The position numbers and the translations under genes were made by a program. From Hyphococcus sp. (GTDB taxonomy: Bacteria > Pseudomonadota > Alphaproteobacteria > Caulobacterales > Parvularculaceae), in NCBI GenBank assembly GCA_028281665.1, contig JANQJK010000001.1, positions 62,001-126,000 on the forward strand: a stretch of 64,000 nucleotides of DNA. Direction: 5' to 3'. The notes under the pieces were generated by a model that saw only the letters and a list, made by a program, of their open reading frames with translations, was not told where the DNA came from and did not search any database. Below, piece after piece: positions 1 through 8,288 of the stretch (position 1 is the stretch's first letter; each line of letters starts with the position of its first letter).

Positions 1-638
1 CATGGACCGGGCCCGCCGGCGCGCTTATTTCAAACGATGAAACAGCCGAAAACGCGGACCGCTCCGGCGGACGCTTGCGGCCCGTTATGAGCGTTGACCT
101 GAATGACCCTATGGGGGCGGTGCGCGAGATTCGCAAGCGCGCCAAAGAGGGGTTTGTCGGGGTCCGCGCCCTGCCCTGGCTATGGGGCCTGCCGCCAAAT
201 GACCGACGCTTTTACCCGGTTTACGCCGCATGCATCGACGAAGGCCTGCCGTTCTGCACACAGATCGGCCATACGGGGCCTTTACGAACATCTGAGTACG
301 GACGGTTGATCCCGTATCTGGAAGACGTGTTGCTTGATTTTCCGGAACTTGTCGTCGTCGGCGGCCATGTGGGCTTCCCCTGGATCGACGAAGTCGCGAG
401 CCTGATGCACAAATTTCCGAATTTTTATGTGGATACTTCCGCCTATGTCTTACACAGGCTGGCGCCGGATCTCGTTCGCCTTATGAAGGGCGAAGGCGAA
501 AAGCGGATCCTTTTTGGCACCAACTGGCCGATGCTGTCGCCGGCGCGTTGCCTGAAAGGGCTCCCGGAACTCGGGTTGTCCTCTGATGCGGAAAGCCTGT
601 TTCTGACCGGCAACGCAAAACGCGTATTCAAGCTGTAG
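1..638 (+). CDS. Amidohydrolase family protein (5' end outside the window)
   Basis: The reading frame is open from base 3 with no stop, so the gene enters from the left edge and only its C-terminal part is present. It matches the amidohydrolase-2 (ACMSD-like) TIM-barrel family of metal-dependent hydrolases and decarboxylases. Visible family blocks are the strand and loop around GVRALPWLWGLPP, the CTQIGHTGPL segment with a likely metal-binding His, the GGHVGFPWIDE segment, and FGTNWP near the end. In characterised members the last motif is usually GTD or GSD with a catalytic Asp. Here it is Asn, which occurs in an uncharacterised subgroup as far as I recall. The N-terminal HxH metal pair lies outside the window. 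The substrate cannot be told from the sequence. Confidence 0.85.
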   Translation, partial: WTGPAGALISNDETAENADRSGGRLRPVMSVDLNDPMGAVREIRKRAKEGFVGVRALPWLWGLPPNDRRFYPVYAACIDEGLPFCTQIGHTGPLRTSEYGRLIPYLEDVLLDFPELVVVGGHVGFPWIDEVASLMHKFPNFYVDTSAYVLHRLAPDLVRLMKGEGEKRILFGTNWPMLSPARCLKGLPELGLSSDAESLFLTGNAKRVFKL

Positions 639-752
639 CGCCTACTCCGACGCGAGATTTTGCGGATCGGGCCGCCGCTCTCGCAGTTGTGTGCTTGAAT
701 TCGCGCGCGCAGTCCTAAATAGCTTCCAGAGTTCGCTATGGAGACCGCACGC

Positions 753-1634
753 ATGACCGACACACCGGCCTATACGCCCCCCAGGATATGGACGTGGGAA
801 GCCCCGAGCGGCGGCCAGTTCGCCAGCATCAACCGGCCCATCGCCGGACCGACCCATGAAAAAGAGCTGCCCGTGGGCAGACACCCATTGCAGCTTTACT
901 CGCTGGCGACGCCTAACGGCGTCAAAGTCACGGTGATGCTGGAGGAACTGCTGGCGCACGGCCATTCCGGCGCCGAATACGACGCCTGGCTGATCGATAT
1001 CAATGAAGGCGACCAGTTCTCCAGCGGCTTCGTTGACGTTAACCCGAATTCGAAGATCCCGGCCCTTCTCGATCGCTCCGGCGCAAAACCGGTTCGCGTT
1101 TTCGAGTCCGGTTCGATCCTCCTTTACCTGGCGGAGAAGTTCGGCGTTCTCCTGCCGACAGAGCCAGCAGCGCGCACCGAAACGCTGAACTGGCTTTTCT
1201 GGCAGATGGGCTCGGCGCCTTATCTTGGCGGCGGCTTCGGGCATTTCTACAACTACGCCCCCGAGAAGTATGAGTACCCCATCAATCGGTTCGCCATGGA
1301 AGTGAAACGCCAGCTGGATGTGCTTGACCGCCGGCTGGCGGAAACTGAATTCATCGCCGGGCCTGATTACACCATCGCCGATATAGCGATCTGGCCCTGG
1401 TACGGGTTGCTTGCTCAAGGCAAGACGTACAGCGCCGGTGAGTTCCTTCAGGTTCAGGACTACAAAAACGTACAACGCTGGACAGCGGCAATCGCCGAAC
1501 GCCCCGCGGTGATACGGGGACGGATGGTCAACAGAAAATGGGGCGATGATTTGTCGACGCAGCTGCGAGAACGCCACGACGCCAGCGATTTCGAGCTGCG
1601 CACCCAGGACAAGCTGGAGCCCGACGGCGCATAA
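753..1634 (+). CDS. yghU: Glutathione S-transferase family, YghU-type disulfide-bond oxidoreductase
   Basis: The product is about 293 aa and can be followed along nearly the whole length of the YghU/Nu-class glutathione transferases, which bind two GSH molecules and reduce disulfides or organic peroxides in the cytoplasm. The N-terminal extension with FASINRPIAGPTHEKELP, the thioredoxin-fold segment NPNSKIPAL (about residues 97-105) and the GSH-binding ESGSILLYLAEKFG (about 118-131) are clear. A helical C-terminal domain ends with the family-typical RHDASDFE. An upstream in-frame ATG at 738 gives 5 more residues. I prefer 753 because GGAG lies 9 nt upstream of it. The gene stands alone between the amidohydrolase and a minus-strand gene. 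Confidence 0.93.
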   Translation: MTDTPAYTPPRIWTWEAPSGGQFASINRPIAGPTHEKELPVGRHPLQLYSLATPNGVKVTVMLEELLAHGHSGAEYDAWLIDINEGDQFSSGFVDVNPNSKIPALLDRSGAKPVRVFESGSILLYLAEKFGVLLPTEPAARTETLNWLFWQMGSAPYLGGGFGHFYNYAPEKYEYPINRFAMEVKRQLDVLDRRLAETEFIAGPDYTIADIAIWPWYGLLAQGKTYSAGEFLQVQDYKNVQRWTAAIAERPAVIRGRMVNRKWGDDLSTQLRERHDASDFELRTQDKLEPDGA

Positions 1635-1759
1635 GTGCGGCGATCAAAGTAACAATAAAAGGTCTACGCGATTACGGGCGCGGAGAAGTTGGTCGCCTGT
1701 GTTAAAAACCCTCCGGCGTAGCCGCCGCGCCTGAAGCTTGCGGCATAACGAAAGCCGTA

Positions 1760-2503
1760 TCAATCGCCCGACGTCACGACACCGACAATCGGACCCATTG
1801 CAAGCCCCGGATCGTTACGATCAAGTTCCGGTGCGTAAAGCCGGGATATCGTCCCGTCGAGATAAAGGGCGTTCTGCGTTTTGAGTTCATCGCGGAAGAA
1901 TGACGCGAAGTCATAAAACCTGACCGGGCTGTCGGCGAGCACGAAGAAAACGTCGCCTTCGTCGGTGACGCCGACGCCGTTGCGGCGTTTCAGCGACGTC
2001 GATTCCGGGAGAAAGCGCGGATGAATGTCGCCGCCAATCACAAGCATTGGACCCGACTGCGTCGCGTGCCGCGGCGGTGGTTGTTTGATCTTCAGGTAAA
2101 CGCCGGTCTCCTCGACAAAGGCGCGCCCGTCCTGTGCGACATAGAAAATCCCGTTGGGCTTCAAATGAAAGTTCCCCGGCCCGTCATTCGTGTTGATTGA
2201 CGAAAGCTCGTCGCTGGCTTCAATGTAAAGCCCTACTGGCGACCGGTCTTCATGATACATGCCGGCGTTCATGGCGAAGATAAGCTGCTCGCCATCGGCG
2301 CCCAGGCTTTCTTTCAGGAAGTTGAAATGACGCCATGGGGCGCCATCTTCATCTTTGAGAAAAAGGCGTATCTCATCGGACTGTGGATCAAACCCACAGA
2401 CAATGTAGTCTGCACCCCGGTATGTCTGTTGTTCGCAGGGCGCCGCTTTCGCCGCGCTAATGAACAGCGCCGTCAGGGCGGCGGCGAGGAATCCTGATCG
2501 CAC
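1760..2503 (-). CDS. Secreted phosphodiester glycosidase-like protein (DUF2233/NAGPA domain)
   Basis: This 247-aa protein starts with a classic signal peptide (hydrophobic run ending AKA-A near residue 21). The mature part matches the DUF2233/NAGPA-like fold, with the FAMNAGMYHEDRSPVGLYIE segment, the NFHLKPNGIFYV segment, SGPMLVIGG, and ALYLDGTISRLYAP near the end. The eukaryotic relative uncovers mannose-6-phosphate by cleaving GlcNAc phosphodiesters. Bacterial members are mostly uncharacterised and thought to act on cell-surface glycans in the periplasm. The start is a GTG preceded by a purine-rich GGGAAAAG. It is transcribed away from the DsrE-like gene, with a 75-bp shared intergenic region. 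The substrate is unknown. Confidence 0.85.
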   Translation of the reverse strand: MRSGFLAAALTALFISAAKAAPCEQQTYRGADYIVCGFDPQSDEIRLFLKDEDGAPWRHFNFLKESLGADGEQLIFAMNAGMYHEDRSPVGLYIEASDELSSINTNDGPGNFHLKPNGIFYVAQDGRAFVEETGVYLKIKQPPPRHATQSGPMLVIGGDIHPRFLPESTSLKRRNGVGVTDEGDVFFVLADSPVRFYDFASFFRDELKTQNALYLDGTISRLYAPELDRNDPGLAMGPIVGVVTSGD

Positions 2504-2578
2504 TCTGTCTTTTCCCGTCCGTCTGATTGGTCAAAGCACATAAGGCATTTATAAATCCGACAAGCAATGGAGACAAAG

Positions 2579-3067
2579 ATGCGACACACCGCCCTGGCGC
2601 TTGCCGCCTTATTCATGCCTACAGGCCCATCCATCGCCGGGGAGGACGCATTCGCCACCGGTCCGGTCATTGAAGAATTCGGTCCCCATGCAGCGGTCGA
2701 AGGCCGGGCGGAGATCCCCGACGATGCAACATTCAAGGTGAGCTTCGACACCAGCAAAAAAGCCGATGCGGGCGCCCCCAACCGCACGCTTGCGTCCGCC
2801 GCGCGCTTCATCAACATGCATGCGGCCGCCGGCGCCGACCCGGCCAACATCAATCTCGCCATCGTCATTCATGGAAAGGCGGTAGAGGACGTGACCCACG
2901 AGGCGGACGGCAACCTTGCGCTGATTGCCGCTCTTACGGCGCAGAATGTTCGCATCATCGTCTGCGGTCAGAGCGCGGTATATTACGGCGTCACCGCGTC
3001 CGATCTGGCGCCCGGCGTCGAGATGGCCCTCTCGGCAATGACCGCGAGATGGCCCTCTCGGCAATGA
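2579..3067 (+). pseudogene. Secreted DsrE-family protein, C-terminus frameshifted by a tandem duplication
   Basis: The gene encodes a signal peptide (about residues 1-21) and a DsrE/DsrF-like domain: an alpha/beta fold with NLAIVIHGKAV and the conserved Cys in VRIIVCGQSAVYYGV. It is of the type found in periplasmic sulfur-reduction-like proteins. A perfect 26-bp tandem duplication at 3019-3070 shifts the frame, so the protein ends ARWPSRQ with a stop at 3065-3067. Removing one copy restores AMTAHAVLQQDGYTLNPF and a stop at 3115-3117, which is the usual DsrE C-terminus. About 13 residues forming the last helix and strand are lost. ATG 2579 is preferred over 2567 because GGAG sits 7 nt upstream. 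The protein may still be made in altered form, so pseudogene is a judgement. Confidence 0.75.
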
Positions 3068-3070
3068 CCG
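3019..3070. repeat. Perfect 26-bp tandem duplication inside the dsrE-like gene
   Basis: Bases 3019-3044 and 3045-3070 are identical 26-mers beginning cgagatggcc and ending aatgaccg, and the next 2 bases also continue the period. As 26 is not a multiple of 3, the extra copy changes the reading frame. The identity of the copies points to a recent slippage event, or to an assembly artefact. Confidence 0.95.
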
Positions 3071-3117
3071 CGCACGCAGTGTTGCAACAGGACGGATACA
3101 CCTTGAATCCGTTCTGA

Positions 3118-3583
3118 CCCTTTGCGCTGTCGTTTAATACGCCCACTGATTTGATACGCACTGCAACCGGCCGCCGGTCTCCTCACCGCTGCCTAAGCCT
3201 TGGGATCCGGCGATGAGGAAATCGACCCATGCGGGCTTTGCGGCCCAGTCTTACCGACGCGACGGCCAGCTTGCGCCGACGTCGCGCCCATCCGGGTTTA
3301 ACCCCGCATATGTTCCGTTCCTGGCGCCGGCATGACCCGGATCAGGTTCAAAGAGTGCTTCTCAGTCCCATTCGCCCTTGTTCCCTGGCGCGCATTGCTC
3401 GCAATCACCGAACCGTGGAATGCGCATTCCCGTCCGACCGAGCGAGGTGCGCGTCGCACGAACTTGTCGCTCTCTGGCGACAGGCGGGACGCCCCTCGGA
3501 ACGCTTAAATCCTGCATCATCTTTGGGTTTTTCGCAAGAAAAATCGGCGTCGCCGGATGTTTACAATTCGAAAGGGCGCCGCC
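3118..3583. other. 466-bp region without an intact gene, holding an orphan TPP-riboswitch-like element
   Basis: No reading frame here looks like a real protein on either strand. The frame open on the plus strand from 3229 has an Arg/Ser-rich, low-complexity translation with no family resemblance, and it runs antisense through the riboswitch element. The only recognisable object is the THI-box sequence at about 3312-3391 on the minus strand. The stretch left of it, where the regulated gene should be, gives only minus-strand frames of 15-32 codons. Together with the neighbouring frameshifted gene this looks like a decayed or rearranged patch. Confidence 0.6.
3312..3391 (-). promoter_or_regulatory. 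TPP riboswitch-like element (THI box), apparently orphan
   Basis: Read on the minus strand the region gives CTGAGA (3365-3360), then CTTTGAACCTGATCCGGG (3353-3336), then TCATGCCGGCGCCAGGAAC. This matches the thiamine-pyrophosphate aptamer core (CUGAGA ... CUUUGAACCUGAUCCGGGUAAUGCCGGCG) almost base for base in the 3' half. The closing P1 helix is not evident. Instead of a complement, the two flanks carry near-identical direct repeats (gttcctggcgc at 3317 and gttccctggcgc at 3380 on the plus strand). No thiamine gene lies downstream on the minus strand, and the next annotated gene in that direction is convergent. It may be a decayed switch whose gene was lost. Confidence 0.75.
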
Positions 3584-4075
3584 TCAATTGCGATCGAGAA
3601 TCGCCGGCCAGTTTGCATCCCCGCGGGCTATGTCGCGATCAACGTTTTTCAACCACAGGCGCTTATACCGTGCACTGACGTTCAGATAGAGCTTACGGTC
3701 TTTGATATGCCAGACGTCCGGGTCGCCTTTCGCGAGCTTGTCGCGCGCCATTGCCCAGGCGCAATAACCGCCATATCGCGGCCGATATCGATCGGGATCG
3801 CTCCGGAATGCGTCAAGGTTTTCCTGCGACGCAAACAGCCACGACGCGCCCTTGTACTGGGCCTCATATGCTTCCGACCCCATCACCGGCGCGGTGTCCG
3901 GCGACAGGGTGTGATAGGCGACCGTGTCGTATCCGCCGAGCGCGTGGGTCCACGCACCGCTGAAAACACCGCCGCCGTCCAGATAAATCTCAGGCGCTTT
4001 CGCAAGGGCGCCGGATGGCGAGAACAGCGCCGCGGCGCCCGCCCCCACAAAGAACCGCCTCGTCAACATGACCAT
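3584..4075 (-). CDS. Tat-exported YHS-domain protein
   Basis: This protein of about 163 aa begins with a twin-arginine-like signal (LTRRFFVGAGAAALF) and continues with a YHS domain. The domain shows GGYDTVAYHTLSP, YKGASWLFASQENLDAF, DPDRYRPRYGGYCAWAMA and KLYLNVSARYKRLW. YHS domains are small modules associated with metal handling, and this stand-alone secreted form is common in proteobacteria with unknown function. ATG 4075 has AGGAG 5 nt upstream. ATG 4069 is the alternative. It follows the thioredoxin-like gene by 8 nt, so the two are probably cotranscribed and may act together in the periplasm. Confidence 0.85.
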   Translation of the reverse strand: MVMLTRRFFVGAGAAALFSPSGALAKAPEIYLDGGGVFSGAWTHALGGYDTVAYHTLSPDTAPVMGSEAYEAQYKGASWLFASQENLDAFRSDPDRYRPRYGGYCAWAMARDKLAKGDPDVWHIKDRKLYLNVSARYKRLWLKNVDRDIARGDANWPAILDRN

Positions 4076-4083
4076 GCCCGCTC

Positions 4084-4527
4084 CTATTTTGACGCGATGG
4101 TGATCGCCTGCGCAATCGCGGCGCGCATTGCCTGTTCGGAGTGTTTGATGGTCAGGCTGTCGATGATTTCGCCGGTCTCCGCATCCACGAGCAGGGTGAA
4201 GCCGGTAGCGCCCTTGTATTGCGGATAGATATCGCCAAGCCCTTCGCGCGTCGCTTTCTTCGCCACGGCCCCGCGCTGGCCGAGCGTGAAATCGAGCTTT
4301 ACGAATTTTACCGGCTGATCGGTAAATTCCGGAACAAGCGCCTCCAGCCGCGGCTCCAGTATCTTGCATGACGAACACCATGCAGACGAGAATGTGGCGG
4401 CAATAATCTCCGGCGCCTCAACATAAGAGTATTCCGCATCGGTCGCTGACGTCCGTCCAAATGCAGCGAACAATGCAACGCCAACCGCAAGCACAAAAAC
4501 AAACAGGAGGTTTTTCGAAGATCTCAT
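4084..4527 (-). CDS. Membrane-anchored or exported thioredoxin-like protein
   Basis: The product of about 147 aa has an N-terminal hydrophobic segment (LLFVFVLAVGVALFAAFG) that would export or anchor it. A thioredoxin fold follows, with the redox motif WCSSCK and the FVKLDFT and ATGFTLLVDAETGEIID strands. The usual cis-Pro loop is not obvious (GATGFTLL in place of a TPTF-type loop), so it may be a specialised reductase or a non-standard member. GTG 4548 would add seven residues. ATG 4527 is chosen because it precedes the membrane segment more naturally. It probably forms an operon with the YHS protein, pointing to redox or metal maintenance in the periplasm. Confidence 0.8.
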   Translation of the reverse strand: MRSSKNLLFVFVLAVGVALFAAFGRTSATDAEYSYVEAPEIIAATFSSAWCSSCKILEPRLEALVPEFTDQPVKFVKLDFTLGQRGAVAKKATREGLGDIYPQYKGATGFTLLVDAETGEIIDSLTIKHSEQAMRAAIAQAITIASK

Positions 4528-4610
4528 ACCAAGCTTGGTACCGCGCACTTAATCGGCGAGACAACTCACTCGTAAGCACAAGGGCGTGATTACGGAAGCA
4601 TCGTTACAGT

Positions 4611-5906
4611 CTAACCCTGAAACGGGTCCCTCATCAGGATCACGTCGTCCCGCTCCGGACTTGTCGAGACAAGAGCGATGGGCGTTTCGATGATTTCCTC
4701 GATCCGGCGGACATATTTTACGGCTTCTGCTGGAAGATCGGCCCATGACCGCGCCTTTTCCGTGGAACCGGACCATCCGTCCATCGTCTCATAGACCGGT
4801 TCCGCCACCGCCTGATTATGAGCGCCGGCCGGGAGATAGTCGAAATCCTTGCCGTTGATGCGATAGCCGGTGCAGACTTTCAGCGCCTCAAACCCGTCGA
4901 GTACATCGAGCTTGGTCAATGCAATGCCGTTGACGCCGGAGATTTTGAGGCTCTGGCGCACCAGCGCTGCATCGAACCAGCCGCAGCGACGCTGGCGGCC
5001 GGTAACGGTTCCGAATTCGTGGCCTCGTTCGCCAAGCCGCTGGCCCGTCTCGTCCTTCAACTCGGTCGGAAACGGGCCTTCACCGACACGGGTCGTGTAT
5101 GCTTTGACAATCCCAAGCACATAGCCAATGGCGCCCGGCCCAACGCCGGAACCGGCCGCCGCCTGACCGGCGACCGTGTTGGACGATGTTACATAAGGAT
5201 AAGTTCCATGATCGACATCGAGCAAAACCCCTTGCGCGCCCTCAAACAGAACCCTTTTGCCGGCGCTGCGCATGGCGCCAAGCTCACGCCATGTGGGCCG
5301 CGCAAACCGCGTCACCGTCGGCGCGATGTCAGTCAGTAGTCGGAGTAATTCAGAGGCGTCTGCATCATCGGCGCCGAAGCCGCGACGCAGTGCATTGTGA
5401 TGGGAGAGCAGGTTGTCGATTTTCGCCGGCAGGGTGCTGAGATCGGCCAGGTCGGCAACGCGCAAGGCGCGCCGGCCCGCTCTGTCTTCATACGCCGGTC
5501 CGATACCGCGTTTCGTCGTGCCGATTCTATTGGCGTCCTTGGCCGCGCCTTCACGCAGCACGTCCAGCTCCTGATGCACCGGCAGAATCAGCGTGGCGTT
5601 TTCCGCAATCATCAGGTTTTCCGGCGTCACGGCGACGCCCTGCGCGCCAATGCGGTCGATTTCTGCAAGCAGCGCGACGGGGTCGACTACGACGCCCGGA
5701 CCAATAACACCGATGCAGTTCGGCCGAACCACGCCGGAGGGCAAAAGCGATAATTTGTAGACCGTGTCGCCGATCACCAGCGTATGCCCGGCATTGTGGC
5801 CGCCCTGAAAACGCACCACCACGTCGGCGCGCGCCGACAGCCAGTCGACGATCTTGCCTTTACCCTCGTCGCCCCACTGCGCGCCGACGACCGCGACATC
5901 CGCCAT
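4611..5906 (-). CDS. purA: Adenylosuccinate synthetase
   Basis: PurA makes adenylosuccinate from IMP and aspartate using GTP, the first committed step to AMP. The 431-aa length is standard. The GTP-binding and catalytic loop GDEGKGK lies at residues 12-18 and GGHNAGHT with the catalytic His at 35-42. Further family blocks include the [18 protein letters not shown] region, the [22 protein letters not shown] region, [11 protein letters not shown] and GWFDAAL. It reads away from the secreted protein at 6073, with a 166-bp divergent region between them. Confidence 0.98.
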   Translation of the reverse strand: MADVAVVGAQWGDEGKGKIVDWLSARADVVVRFQGGHNAGHTLVIGDTVYKLSLLPSGVVRPNCIGVIGPGVVVDPVALLAEIDRIGAQGVAVTPENLMIAENATLILPVHQELDVLREGAAKDANRIGTTKRGIGPAYEDRAGRRALRVADLADLSTLPAKIDNLLSHHNALRRGFGADDADASELLRLLTDIAPTVTRFARPTWRELGAMRSAGKRVLFEGAQGVLLDVDHGTYPYVTSSNTVAGQAAAGSGVGPGAIGYVLGIVKAYTTRVGEGPFPTELKDETGQRLGERGHEFGTVTGRQRRCGWFDAALVRQSLKISGVNGIALTKLDVLDGFEALKVCTGYRINGKDFDYLPAGAHNQAVAEPVYETMDGWSGSTEKARSWADLPAEAVKYVRRIEEIIETPIALVSTSPERDDVILMRDPFQG

Positions 5907-6072
5907 ATGTCAATCCTGCTTTATTTGCTGGAGATTCCGCAGCGCACCATAAGGGCTTGCACGCATTGGTCAAACGATTCGTGCGCGGCAAGGGGTTGAG
6001 AGAACGCTTGCCGCCATTGTCATATGGGGAAAGGGCGCGCCGTCGCGCTGCCGAAACACGGGAGACGAAACA

Positions 6073-6585
6073 ATGCGCACAGGATTACTCGCAGCGTCGC
6101 TCTGCATGACGTCCGCAGCCGCCCTGGCTCAGGGTCAGCCGAGCGCACCACCGCCTTGTCAGGAGGCGGTTTACGACGCCTTCGATTTCTGGCTCGGAAC
6201 CTGGGACGTAACGACGCCGGACGGCCAGCCCGCGGGCGTCAACGTCATCAGCGAAGTGGAGAACGGATGTCTCCTGCTGGAAGAATGGAAGGGCGTTTCG
6301 GGTAACACGGGCCAGAGTTACAACTTTTATGATCCCGGCCTCAAAAAATGGCGCCAGATCTGGGTCTCGGGCGGCGCCACCATCGACTATGCGGGCGGTC
6401 TTAACGACGCCGGCGAGATGGTGCTGGAAGGCGAGATTTCAAACCGCAACGGAACGACCGCGCCTTTCCGCGGCGCGTGGACCTTGCGGGAAGACGGCTC
6501 CGTCAAGCAGTACTTCCAGCAATATGATCCGGAAACAGAGGAATGGAACGACTGGTTTACGGGGATATATACAAAGCGCGACTGA
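6073..6585 (+). CDS. Secreted DUF1579-like protein of unknown function
   Basis: This 170-aa protein has a signal peptide ending ALA-Q near residue 18. A domain beginning FDFWLGTWDVTTPDGQPAG follows, with repeated Trp/Gly-rich beta strands (NGCLLLEEWKG, GQSYNFYDPGLKKWRQIWV, GTTAPFRGAWTLREDGSVKQYF). That layout resembles the DUF1579/lipocalin-like beta-barrel proteins often found exported in Caulobacterales and relatives. It has a good ribosome site (GGGAGACGAAACA before ATG). A strong inverted repeat follows the stop. No catalytic motif is recognised. Confidence 0.75.
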   Translation: MRTGLLAASLCMTSAAALAQGQPSAPPPCQEAVYDAFDFWLGTWDVTTPDGQPAGVNVISEVENGCLLLEEWKGVSGNTGQSYNFYDPGLKKWRQIWVSGGATIDYAGGLNDAGEMVLEGEISNRNGTTAPFRGAWTLREDGSVKQYFQQYDPETEEWNDWFTGIYTKRD

Positions 6586-6594
6586 GGAGCAGCG

Positions 6595-6620
6595 CTAGAG
6601 GCCGGGTCGCCGGCCTCTAG
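6595..6620. terminator. Inverted repeat between convergent genes, likely bidirectional terminator
   Basis: An 11-bp perfect stem, CTAGAGGCCGG (6595-6605) and its complement (6610-6620), encloses the 4-base loop gtcg. It sits between the stop at 6585 and the serA stop at 6630 and is symmetric. It lacks a T-tract on either side, so it may stall polymerase rather than act as a classic intrinsic terminator. Confidence 0.6.
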
Positions 6621-6629
6621 TCCGCATTG

Positions 6630-8210
6630 TCAAAACGCCAGCGCTTTCGCTTGCTGTACGTGAGGCAGGGCCCGCAGCTTTTCGAGCACGGAATCCGAAA
6701 CCAGTTCGTCGACCGCCAACAGTGCAATCGCCTGCTCTCCCGGCGCCGAGCGGCCGAGATTGAATGTAGCGATGTTCACCTTGGCTTCGCCCAGCGTCGC
6801 CCCGAGCGCGCCGATGAAGCCGGGCTTATCGTCGTTCGTCGTATAAAGCATGTGCGGCGCGAAACGCGCCTCCATGCCAACGCCTTTGATGTCGATTATC
6901 CGCGGCTCGCCGCCGAAAATCGTGCCTGAGACAGAGCGGTCCTGATTTTCGGTAACGAGGCGCAGACGAATGATGCTGTCATAGGCGTCGGCGTCATCGC
7001 GATAGGTCTCCGCAATGGAGATGCCGCGATCCCTGGCGATCACCGGCGCATTCACGATATTGACTTCCGACAGCATCGGTTTGAGCACCCCGGCGACGGC
7101 GGATGCGGTCAGCGGCTTGGTGTTCAGTCCGGCGACTTCGCCCTCATAAGTGATTTCGATTTTCTCCACCGCACTTTCAGACAGCTGACCGGCAAACGCC
7201 CCGAGCTTTTCACAAAGCGCGATGAACGGTTTCAGCCGCGGCGCCTCCTCGGCCGTCACGGAGGGCGAGTTCAACGAATTCGAAACAGCGCCGCGCGTCA
7301 GGTAGTCCGCCATCTGTTCCGCGATCTGGATAGCGACGTTTTCCTGCGCCTCACGGGTCGATGCGCCAAGATGCGGCGTTGCGACGACCCTCGGATGGCC
7401 GAACAGCGGGTGGTCGGTCGCCGGTTCGGTTTCGTAAACATCGAGCGCCGCTCCCGCCACGCGCCCGTCATCCAGCGCGTCCTTCAGCGCGTTTTCGTCA
7501 ACAAGCCCGCCGCGCGCGCAATTGACGACAAATGCGCCGGCTTTCAGCTTTCCGATGTTTTCCTGACTCAGAATGTTGCGCGTCTGGTCGGTGAGCGGCG
7601 TATGCAGCGTCACGATATCCGCACGGGAAAGAAGCACATCGAGATCGACCTTTTCGACGCCAAGCTCCACGGCGCGTTCTTCCGTCAGAAACGGGTCGAA
7701 TGCGACGACGCGCATTTTGAGGCCGACAGCGCGGTCCGCAACGATGGAACCGATATTGCCGCAGCCAATGACGCCCAGCGTCTTCCCGAAAACCTCCGCA
7801 CCCATGAAGGCCGACTTTTCCCATTTGCCGAGATGGGTCGACTGGTTCGCCTGCGGAATCTGCCGAACAAGCGCAAACATCATTGCAATCGCGTGCTCGG
7901 CGGTCGTAATCGCGTTGCCGTAAGGCGTGTTCATGACGACAACGCCGGCCGCAGTCGCTGACGGAATATCAATATTATCGACGCCGATCCCGGCGCGGCC
8001 AATGACTTTCAGGCTTTTCGCTTCGCCAATAACCTTCGACGTCGCTTTCGTCGCCGACCGCACCGCAAGACCGTCATAGTCGCCAATGACAGAGAGAAGT
8101 TTTTCCTTGTCTTTTCCAAGGCCAGGTTCGTAGTCGACGTCGACGCCCCGCTCCTTGAAGATATTTACGGCGGTCTCGCTGAGTTTGTCTGAGATAAGCA
8201 CTTTAGGCAT
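6630..8210 (-). CDS. serA: D-3-phosphoglycerate dehydrogenase
   Basis: SerA oxidises 3-phosphoglycerate to 3-phosphohydroxypyruvate with NAD, the first step of serine synthesis. The 526-aa product is the long form. It has the substrate/NAD domain with the Rossmann motif VIGCGNIGSIV (about 148-158), the helix and loop LKAGAFVVNCARGGLVDE, and the GAALDVYETEP and catalytic ATPHLGASTREAQ segments. An intervening ASB-type domain and a C-terminal ACT domain (DDKPGFIGALGATLGEAKVN) follow, the usual site of serine feedback. ATG 8210 is used because the protein begins MPKVLISDKL there. It lies 78 bp downstream of serC in the same direction and is almost certainly in its operon. Confidence 0.97.
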   Translation of the reverse strand: MPKVLISDKLSETAVNIFKERGVDVDYEPGLGKDKEKLLSVIGDYDGLAVRSATKATSKVIGEAKSLKVIGRAGIGVDNIDIPSATAAGVVVMNTPYGNAITTAEHAIAMMFALVRQIPQANQSTHLGKWEKSAFMGAEVFGKTLGVIGCGNIGSIVADRAVGLKMRVVAFDPFLTEERAVELGVEKVDLDVLLSRADIVTLHTPLTDQTRNILSQENIGKLKAGAFVVNCARGGLVDENALKDALDDGRVAGAALDVYETEPATDHPLFGHPRVVATPHLGASTREAQENVAIQIAEQMADYLTRGAVSNSLNSPSVTAEEAPRLKPFIALCEKLGAFAGQLSESAVEKIEITYEGEVAGLNTKPLTASAVAGVLKPMLSEVNIVNAPVIARDRGISIAETYRDDADAYDSIIRLRLVTENQDRSVSGTIFGGEPRIIDIKGVGMEARFAPHMLYTTNDDKPGFIGALGATLGEAKVNIATFNLGRSAPGEQAIALLAVDELVSDSVLEKLRALPHVQQAKALAF

Positions 8211-8288
8211 GGTATTAATCCGTATCATGAATAGTGAAGTGAGTTGACTTTTCCGAAGGACGCCGCGTCTGAAACGCGGGCGCGTTCC

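Noticed and set aside
642-1577. 311-codon minus-strand frame opposite the YghU-type gene
   Set aside because: The plus-strand protein matches a known family end to end. This frame matches nothing.
3229-3678. Plus-strand 149-codon frame across the TPP element
   Set aside because: It runs antisense through the riboswitch and into the YHS gene. The translation looks random.
8263-8279. Short inverted repeat between serC and serA considered as an attenuator
   Set aside because: It has only 6 bp of stem, no T-tract and no leader frame, so it is too weak to support.
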